Shown here piece after piece: positions 56,008-64,000 of a stretch of 64,000 bases of DNA (its first letter is position 1; every line of letters begins with the position of its first letter). The translations under genes and the position numbers were made by a program. The notes under the pieces were generated by a model. It did no database searches. It was not told where the DNA came from and saw nothing but the letters and a program-made list of their open reading frames with translations. Source of the stretch: Eutypella sp. D-1 (taxonomy: Eukaryota > Ascomycota > Sordariomycetes > Xylariales > Diatrypaceae); contig JAJTTP010000002.1 in NCBI GenBank assembly GCA_023313575.1, positions 3,743,478 to 3,807,477 of the forward strand, in the 5' to 3' direction.

Positions 56008-59000
56008 ATGTCTACCGGAACATACAGTCCCGTCGCAATTTGCGGCTATAGCTGTAAGCTGCCAGGAAGTGCGTCCAACGCCGAGCGACTTTGGCAGCTG
56101 TGCAAAGATGGCAAGAACGCATGGTCAGAAATACCTCCTGACCGTTTCTCCCTCGAGGCTTTCCGCAATCCCAAAGCAGGCGAGCCAGGCACAGTGAGTG
56201 GGATAGCTTCAAGTGAACAAAATTAGCACTATGAGGGCACACGCTGATTCAATGGTGGTCAGACCTCGGTTACGGGTGGTCATTTTCTCACGGAAGATGT
56301 ATTCGCATTTGATGCAGCCTTTTTCAAAATGTCTTTGGAGACAAGCGTGGTATGGCCGCCGATAACATTGTATGAGATTGTTTATTTCGTCTAATCATCG
56401 CACCTCCTTAGAGCCTGGATCCTGCGATACGTCTGCAGCTGGAGTCGGTCTTCGAAGCTCTAGAGCATGGTATGTAGAACTGATGATCTACGTGCAGGGG
56501 GCCCATTGCTGATAAAGCCTAGCTGGCATGCCTCTCGAAAAGGTTGCGGGCAGCAACTCAGCCGTATTCTCTGGCTCTTTTCATCGAGACTACCACGACA
56601 GCCTCGTGCGGAGCCCTGATGAAAGTCCACGTTACCTTCTAACGGGGACAGGAAATGCCATGCTATCCAATCGGATCTCGCACTTTTTTGACTTGAGAGG
56701 GCCCAGCATGACAATTGATACGGGGTGTTCATCCAGCTTAACATCTTTGCACACAGCATGCAGGTTGCTTCAAGCGAAGGACTGTGAAATGGCTGTGGTG
56801 ACAGGATGTAACGTAATGTTGAATCCAGACCCATTCATTTCGATGTCCAGCATTGGGTACAGGCTCCCTTTTCAGGTCCGTTCAATGCTCTTACTAATCG
56901 TTTGATGAAGGTTGTTATCCAATTCGGGACGGTCGTTTGCATTCGACAAACGAGCTGAAGGTTATGGTCGAGGCGAAGGCGTTGTCACACTTATCCTCAA
57001 GACTCTAGCCCAAGCAGAGGCAGATGGGGATACGATTCATGCAGTCATCCGTGGCTCAGCATCGAATCAAGATGGCAAAACCACGACTATTACTTCGCCA
57101 AGCCAAGACGCTCAGGAGAAAGTCATCCAAGCATGTTACGTAGATGCAGGGCTCGACCCGTCACTAACTCCTTTTGTGGAGTGTCATGGCACTGGAACTC
57201 AGGTAGGAGACGTTTGCGAGCTTTCTGCAATCCACAGTACTTTCCAGTCGGATGCTCGCGAGACCTCGAATCCTCTTTACGTGGGATCCGTGAAGTCCAA
57301 TATCGGACACCTGGAAGCTGCTAGTGGCCTCGCAAGTATCATCAAAGTCATTAAAGCCTTTCAACATCGCGAATTGCCCCCAAATCATGATTTCGTCACT
57401 CCAAACAGTTCAATCCCATGGGAGGATTGGAAGTTATCTGTAAGTGACTTTCACGAATCCTATGACTTACCAAATCGCCATTAATGATCACCAGGTACCA
57501 CGTAGTTCACTCCCATGGCCTCTTGAGTACCCACAACGTGCTTCAGTAAATAGCTTTGGCTATGGTGGCGCAAATGCCCATGTGATCGTGGATGCCCCTA
57601 GAGACTACAAGAGGCAATCAAGCGGCGACAACGGGCCTTCATATGTTGGAGATCCAATCAAAGGTTTTGAAACCTCCAAATGCTTCTTGCTCAGCGCAAA
57701 TGACGAAGCGAGCCTTGCAATGGTAAAGTCGAATTTTCGGACATTCATAGAGGATCTCTCTTTTGAAGGCATTGGAGATGAGCGCGCGGCGCTAGAAACA
57801 ATCTCATACAGACTGGCATGTCAGAGATCGCACTTCAGATGGCGCACGGCAGTGCAGGCATCATCCATACAGGGCCTTGCCAACGTTCTGGGGGCAGGTA
57901 CATCAAAGCCTATACGAAGCACCTCCAAGCCATCCATCGGTTTTGTATTTACTGGGCAGGGCGCTCAGTGGATCGGGATGGGGAAAGAACTCATTGATTG
58001 TTTCCCAATTTTTCGGGAGACATTGGCGCATCTAGACGATATTCTAGAAGATCTGGGTGCGAATTGGTCCATTATCGGTAAGAGACGACGCAGCCCCTTC
58101 AGGAGACTCAGAGTACACACGATTAACATGAGTAAAGGGGAGCTCAGAGCCGACACTTCTACCAGTCGACTCGAACAGGCCGAGTTTAGTATGCCCGTAT
58201 GTTGTGCACTCCAGATCGCACTTGTGGTTCTCCTAGAGTCATGGGGTATCACACCTTCTGTCGTGACGGGCCACTCCAGTGGAGAGAGTGCCGCCGCTTT
58301 CGCGGCGGGCGCTCTTGACATGCGTTCGGCACTGGCGATTCAGTACCATCGTGGCCGCTTGACGGCCGCCTCGATTAAACACAAGCAGCGCACCAAAGGC
58401 GGTATGCTTGCGGTTGGACTAGGGCCCGATAGCGTTCAACCTTTTGTTGACAGCGCTACTGGGGGCAAGGTAGTAATCGGTTGCTACAACTCGCCCTCAA
58501 GTGTGACCATCTCTGGTGATACAGAAGCCATCGGTCATCTCGATAGAACGTTGCGGGAGCATGGTGTGTTTGTTCGAAAGTTGAAGGTGCAAAGTGCTTT
58601 TCACTCGCCACAAATGCTGCCTGACGAACCCGAATACAGAAGACTTCTAGAGTCATCTGTAACAACCTCAAGCGGGCCCTTGACCATTCCGTTGATTTCT
58701 TCCGTCACTGGCGACTGGATCACGCGTTGTGAAGATCTTGGGGTCGATCACTGGGTGAAGTATATGCTCGATCCAGTCAAGTTCGCCCATGCGTCCACGA
58801 GACTTTTCACAGAACGAGGACCTGACGTGGACCAGCATGCGTCAGACCGCAGAGCCGTTGACGTGGTTATCGAGATTGGGCCGCATAGTGCACTCGCGTC
58901 CCCGCTACGAGAGACCATGCAATCGCTTAAAATAGCAGAGACGTCCTATATATCCGTACTGAAGCGGCCGGAAAGCGCTCTATCAACAACGAATGACCTA

Positions 59001-62000
59001 ATTGGATTCCTTTGGAGTCATGGCTATCCGGTGAACCTGCAAGCGATAGCACCCAAACCGTCTCATCACGACCATACACGTAGCTTTGATTTGCCGTCAT
59101 ATCCATGGAACCACTCGGCTCGCTTCGAGATTGAATATCCTGCAGAATTTTCCTATCGCCACAGGTCGCATGGCAGGAATCCGCTCATCGGTATAAGTCA
59201 GCCACTCTCCGACCCAAAGGCCCCGTCTTGGACAATAACATGCTCGATCAGCGGCGCCTCATGGCCACATAAGATGACCATTGAAGACATTCCTACATCT
59301 CCACAGCCGCATTTCCTAGGCATGGTTGCTGAGGCCATGCGTGCCCAAATAGCCAGCATTGGAAAGACAGAGCCACCCGGATTTGATACGGGGATGTTGT
59401 TTGAGAAAGTCCGTTTCTTTTCAGACATAAGCTTCCCTGACAAGCCTAGTCCTGTGATTCTACGGACTAGCCTTCAGGAGATACTGACATCTGCGAATCC
59501 TGGACCTGATCTCTTGCGTATGTTCCAAATTCACGCCATACAGCACCCTAACCAATGGTCACTATTATGCCAAGGCCAAGTCACCGTATTTTCGGGCCGA
59601 GAGGATGTTCCAGCGCCAGCCGCAGTGATTTTAGAGAATGAATCAGATACCAACGGCGTCGTGCTACGCCCCGGAATCTTCTCCAACAGCAAATCAAATG
59701 CGTCGTCGGTGAAATTATACATTAATCCTCACTTCCACGGCCTCTCCGTTCAGGGGGAAATGACCGAGTCGAATCATGGAGGACTAATTGAAGCGTTAGA
59801 CTCCTCAAAACGATTGGCATCGGCATTCCAGACGGCGGAATGGCTCGAAGAACTGCATCATCCAATAACTGACCCGAGGAAAACTATCACTTCGTTTGAT
59901 CGACTCCTGATGGTTCTCAATACCGAAGCTAGGCCTGTATCCTCCTATGAATCAAAAGCCCGTAGGGACGCCGACGGCGGGGTTTTGGTGACTTGGAAAC
60001 ATGGATCAAGTACTGGAACTTCAGATACGACGCTATCAACTCCCTGCATCGATATTCAGGGAATTACTTTTGAAGGCGCCGATGTAACTTCGCATGGCAT
60101 AACTCCTGCCGCGGACGAGCGAATCGCCAACAGAGTACATATGTCGACATTATGTCATAGCTTGCTCAATGCGGACAACGAGGAATTTGACGAGATTCCT
60201 AGGTATGAGCTTAGTGACGATGAACGGCAAACACTACTCGACCTCAATGTCCTCTGTAAAATGTATTTCTTGCGAACTCTGAGTTCCCTTCGGCAGAATC
60301 CGCCGCGGCGTCTCCTGGGCCATTTTGCATCATACGTTCGACTGATGAAATCGATTGAATCAACTATCAGCGCGGAGGAGCAGCGAAGCTTTTCGGACGA
60401 CACAAATTTCGCACTTTTGAGGGAACGCGTGCGAGCCTTAAGCGTGAATGGGCAACTGGTCAGCGTCGTTGGCGGCCAGATGGCCGAGCTCATCCGAGGA
60501 GAGGCCGATCCGTTTGAAGTCATGATGAAAGACCGATTGCTACACCGCTACTACGAGGAGGGACTACGGTGGACGCGCTCATACAAGCAGCTCGAAGCCC
60601 TCCTCACCATTTTGTCGCTAGAACACCCTCGGGCTAGAGCCCTGGAGATCGGTGCTGGGACCGGTGGCGCTACAACCTCGGTCCTGGCGTCGCTATTTTC
60701 TGCTCATGATATCCGCTGCGATAGTTATACTTACACTGATATCTCAGCAGGGTTCTTCCCTCAAGCTCGGGAGAAGTTTTCCAAGTACGCACACGTCATG
60801 GACTTCAAGAAGCTTGACATCGAGAAAGACCTCACCGTACAGGGGTTCGAAAACCAAGAGTATGATCTCATTGTAGCTTCGCAATGTCTACACGCGACAG
60901 CGAATATGAGAAAAACAATGGCCAACGTTAGGAAGCTTCTACGGCCTGGCGGTCGGCTGGTCATGGTGGAGACAACCAAGGACTCTCTTGATATACAGGT
61001 GTTTGCGTCATGTTTCCGTGGATGGTGGCTCAGTAAGTGCATTTTCCTGCTTTTCGCCCCTTGCCTCGTATCCCGAGAAAGGTGCTGACGCAAGTCTCAA
61101 TCAAGGTGAAGAGCCAGAGAGAAAATGGTCGCCATCATTGACGGTTGACCTATGGCAGCAAGTTCTGACTGATACTGGCTTCACGGGTATCGACTTCACG
61201 GTCAAAGACTGCGAGGACGAAGAACTGTACGCGATGCGGGTTATCCTATCCACGGCCGCACCGCAGGAGCCAGAGAAAGATCTCAATCTCCACATGGTTG
61301 TGGAGCCTCAGGAATGTAAAGCTTCTGAGAAGCTGATGCAAGATGAGATAGCCAAGTCCTTTTCTCTGAAGACCACGTCGATCCACAATTACTACCCCTC
61401 GGCAGAAAATGCACACTATCTTGTAATTATCGACCAGGATTGGCCGACTTTTGCCCTGGAGAAGCTGAGAGAGTCCATATCTAATTCACAGGGCGCGCTA
61501 CTTATCGGCCTGGGACGACGAAGCAATGGTTCATTAGATGAGATCTTTTCCGAACTCGAACAATCGCACAATTCGAGTTATCCAGACAAAGCCGTCGTGT
61601 CACTCCAAGTCGCCCCCGGCCTTGACATGTCGGATCAGAGAGCACGAGGGGCCGTGTCTAAGATTTTCAAGTGGTACGTTACAGGAAAGGCACACGATGA
61701 TGGACAGCGAAACAACCAATTCATCTTGGACTCTCATGGACAGTTGTTCGTTCCAAGACTTGCGGCCTTCTCATTACCCAATAAACCCGGAGGTGCGAAT
61801 AATGCAACGGTCCTACAGGGTCAAAAATGCATCATCAGAGGATGTTCGATTGTCCTTGTGGAAGCCGCCTGTACAGTCATGGCTTCTTTTGGTGCCAACC
61901 AGATCGCGGTGATCCTGACAGGTTCGCATGGCTGCCTCGAATCTGGGCTGAGTAGACTGCGTGCGTTCGCCGCGAAAATGATATCAAGTACGCAATGCGT

Positions 62001-62862
62001 CATCTCATGCATGACAACAATCCCGGATCAGATATTCCAGGGCAGTATCGTTGTTGACTTCGATCAAGTAACGGAGGTGAGGTTTGATCTGAAAGCATCA
62101 GGTGGAAGAATCAGACAACTGACACGCCTACAGAATTCCGACCTGGAGTGTAATCCAGCTCAGGCAATGGAGAGCACACACGCAGAGCCCACCGTTTCCG
62201 TATGCGATAGTGCCCTGCAATACATTCAATTTGCACCGCTGCGTAGTCTAGCTACATCAGTGTGGCGGCCGGTGTACGGCGGCCATCAGACAAGAGTGTA
62301 CACTGGCCCCATCGCGACGACCGATGAGTTCGCCCGAATACTCCGCGAAGAGGATGGCGTTGAGCCCGTTGAGTTGCACACAGTACTCATCCTCCTCGCA
62401 GAGCTCCTTACCAGGCGACCTCGGGCAGAAGGGACGGTCTACTACGTTGGTTTACCGACGAGCCTGTCCAATTCGGATCGCTCCGCACTATACGCCGACC
62501 CGCAGTTCCAGAGCCTGGCACCGCACGCCTTCCAGACAGCTGCCGGGAACGCATTCGGACAGAGAAGTGATGGGAGTGTCCCCGGTAGTGGCGCGCCTTT
62601 GCAACTGCTCCCGACGATGTCGGAGAATGAAAAGATCACTACGCTGTGCCGAGGCATCGTGGGCTACATCGCCGACATGTTCCTGCTGGCCGCAGCCGAG
62701 GTAGAGTGGGACGGCCCGTTGTCACAGTTCATCGATTCGCTGACGGGGGTGCAACTGCGCGGCTGGTTGGTGGCGACATTCAAGGCGGATTTAGCAGTTG
62801 AAGACATCTCGCACAGTCAATCGATTCGTGCCTTGGCGACAAGAGTCGTGGTGGGCGCCTGA
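56008..62862 (+). CDS. Iterative type I polyketide synthase, KS-AT-(degenerate DH)-MT-(degenerate reductive region)-ACP
   Basis: Seven exons: 56008-56193, 56263-56349, 56412-56469, 56523-56856, 56911-57439, 57495-61032 and 61106-62862. All phases agree; about 2162 residues. The KS (about 8-430) has DTGCSSS with Cys179, HGTGTQ with His314 and SNIGH with His355. The AT (about 545-860) has GHSSG with Ser659, which loads malonyl-CoA. The DH region (about 955-1260) lacks the HxxxGxxxxP motif: ASWPHKMTIEDIPTSP stands in its place. The C-methyltransferase (about 1420-1575) has LEIGAGTGGAT and FRGWWLSEEPERK. Behind it lies a segment with QFILDSHGQLFVPRL, as precedes ER domains, but no ER or KR glycine motif follows in the ~300 residues before the ACP (DSL with Ser2122). 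No thioesterase is present. The protein is shorter than standard highly reducing PKSs (2300-2600). It would give a short, methylated, unreduced chain. Confidence 0.93.
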
Positions 62863-62908
62863 ACTGAAGAGATATGATATAGGTCCTTTATTTACGCAAG
62901 TCCGTTTT

Positions 62909-63328
62909 GTTATGACCTGGCTAGGTCATTGGGCCCAAATAGGATTGGCACAAACAATCCCTGACCATGGCACTGGAAGGGACAGCCACGATAAGATAAG
63001 CCATACTTGGGTCACGTGACAAGGAGGATAGCCAGGATAGCTAGCTATCCCAGTGATCCAGGAGGATAACCAGCTATCCTAACGATCCAACATCTAACAT
63101 CACATTCCGGTATCAGGAACAAAGGATACAAATAATATATAACTACGCTCATTACCACTCTCCTAAATAATCTTCAAGCTCACCAGCTTGCAATACAACT
63201 TGGTTACCCAAAGCACCCTTCTTTTTGCTATCACCAGACGTGATTACTTATTACTTAAAACCCCCAGCACTCCTGCTAACATAGACCCCTCGACTGGACT
63301 ACTAGTTAAGAATAAACCGGCCGTCACA
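62909..63328 (+). mobile_element. Solo LTR of the Gypsy B type, little mutated
   Basis: 420 bp from TGTTATGACC to CCGTCACA, flanked by a perfect 5-bp duplication, CGTTT, at 62904-62908 and 63329-63333. It corresponds throughout to the reverse complement of the LTRs at 27912-28349 and 34345-34781, including the AGGATAGC palindrome cluster (about 63023-63085) and TCACGTGA. Where the repeat-block LTRs have T or A it mostly keeps C or G (for example CAGTCGAGGGG against CAGTTGAGGGG). It results from recombination between two LTRs of a full element. The frame at 63188-63403 is not a gene. Confidence 0.9.
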
Positions 63329-63333
63329 CGTTT

Positions 63334-63794
63334 GTTAAATATAGGGAATGACTTAAGGTTATTATTTTATTGCGTTAATCTGTTATATATTTACGTATTA
63401 TAAAATAATAAGGCTATTTTAATGGCTATTTTAAGCGATTAATAAAAATAATAACCCGTTAATTACGTAATTTTCGGATACACCGGAATAAAAAAACCGT
63501 AATTAATAAAATTATTTATATTTAATAAATAATATTTACGGTACTTAATTAAATATATTTAATTAATCAAGTAATAATTTAATATTTTTTACATTTCAAT
63601 AATTAAAAATTTTATTATTATAACGATTATTAAAAAAATTAATTATAATTAATTTTTATATTATATATTTTTTAAGATATAAATTAATATTATTTACGAT
63701 TAAAAAAATATAATTTCCGACGTTTATATTATTAAAATAATTTCTTATCCGTTTAAAAATTAACTTTTAATTAATAATTAATTTATTTATAAAA
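63334..63794. other. AT-rich subtelomeric DNA
   Basis: 461 bp of AT-rich sequence with the texture of RIP-mutated DNA between the solo LTR and the telomere. No gene or clear match to the main repeat block was found by eye. Confidence 0.6.
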
Positions 63795-64000
63795 CTAGGG
63801 TAGGTTAGGGTTAGGGTTAGGGTTAGGGTTAGGGTTAGGGTTAGGGTTAGGGTTAGGGTTAGGGTTAGGGTTAGGGTTAGGGTTAGGGTTAGGGTTAGGG
63901 TTAGGGTTAGGGTTAGGGTTAGGGTTAGGGTTAGGGTTAGGGTTAGGGTTAGGGTTAGGGTTAGGGTTAGGGTTAGGGTTAGGGTTAGGGTAGGGTTAGG
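63795..64000 (+). repeat. Telomere, (TTAGGG)n
   Basis: About 33 TTAGGG units run to the window end, with degenerate CTAGGGTAGG units at the inner border. The G-rich strand runs 5'-3' toward the end, which is the orientation of a right chromosome end. TTAGGG is the usual repeat of filamentous fungi. Confidence 0.97.

Noticed and set aside
53624..62862. A DMOA-type meroterpenoid cluster (UbiA prenyltransferase plus PKS)
   Set aside because: The PKS has no SAT or product-template domain and carries an HR-PKS-like order; no FMO epoxidase or Pyr4-like cyclase gene is visible.
63188..63403. 71-codon frame inside the solo LTR
   Set aside because: Lies within LTR sequence shared with the dead Gypsy LTRs and reads out into AT-rich DNA.

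Overview
This window looks like the right-hand end of a chromosome of a filamentous ascomycete (Pezizomycotina, most likely a Sordariomycete). The genes carry short GT-AG introns of about 50-150 bp. The families present (fungal P450s, a bZIP-ankyrin regulator, an AA9-like LPMO, a fungal iterative PKS) are fungal. The repeats carry the C-to-T/G-to-A decay left by repeat-induced point mutation (RIP). The last ~200 bases are TTAGGG repeats in the orientation expected for a right telomere. All gene models were made by eye from reading frames, splice consensus and family motifs; no alignment or search was run.

Layout. (1) About 1-12 kb is ordinary chromosome: a zinc alcohol dehydrogenase, an SDR, a damaged AA9-like LPMO, and three housekeeping genes (VTA1, an ER protein disulfide isomerase, the exosome subunit RRP41). 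(2) About 12.4-20.2 kb is a small secondary-metabolism group: a P450, a cupin protein, an MFS pump and a Tri3-like acyltransferase, arranged as two divergent pairs. (3) 20.87-37.37 kb is AT-rich repeat DNA that resolves into four nested transposable elements. The outermost is a short element with ~106-bp terminal inverted repeats. Inside it lies a 1.9-kb LTR-like element, then a 6.85-kb Gypsy element, then a second Gypsy element of the same family. The three LTR insertions each show a matching 5-bp target-site duplication. (4) 37.7-62.9 kb is the larger part of a biosynthetic cluster: a bZIP-ankyrin regulator, an NmrA-like reductase, a SnoaL-like protein, three P450s, an SDR, a UbiA-superfamily membrane enzyme and an iterative PKS. 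(5) 62.9-64.0 kb holds a nearly un-mutated solo LTR 47 bp after the PKS stop codon, AT-rich subtelomeric DNA, and the telomere.

How the genes may work together (inference). The UbiA-type protein belongs to the superfamily that includes the fumagillin sesquiterpene cyclase Fma-TC. With four P450s, two SDRs, an NmrA reductase, a SnoaL-like protein, a PKS and a CoA-dependent-type acyltransferase, the set would suit an oxidised terpenoid or meroterpenoid esterified with, or joined to, a short methylated polyketide. The PKS is unusual: KS, AT, methyltransferase and ACP carry their key residues, but the DH is degenerate and no ER or KR nucleotide-binding motif is visible. Three of the P450s (one left of the repeat block, two right of it) look like close relatives, so one ancestral cluster may have been split by the nested transposons. 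No known product can be assigned from sequence alone.
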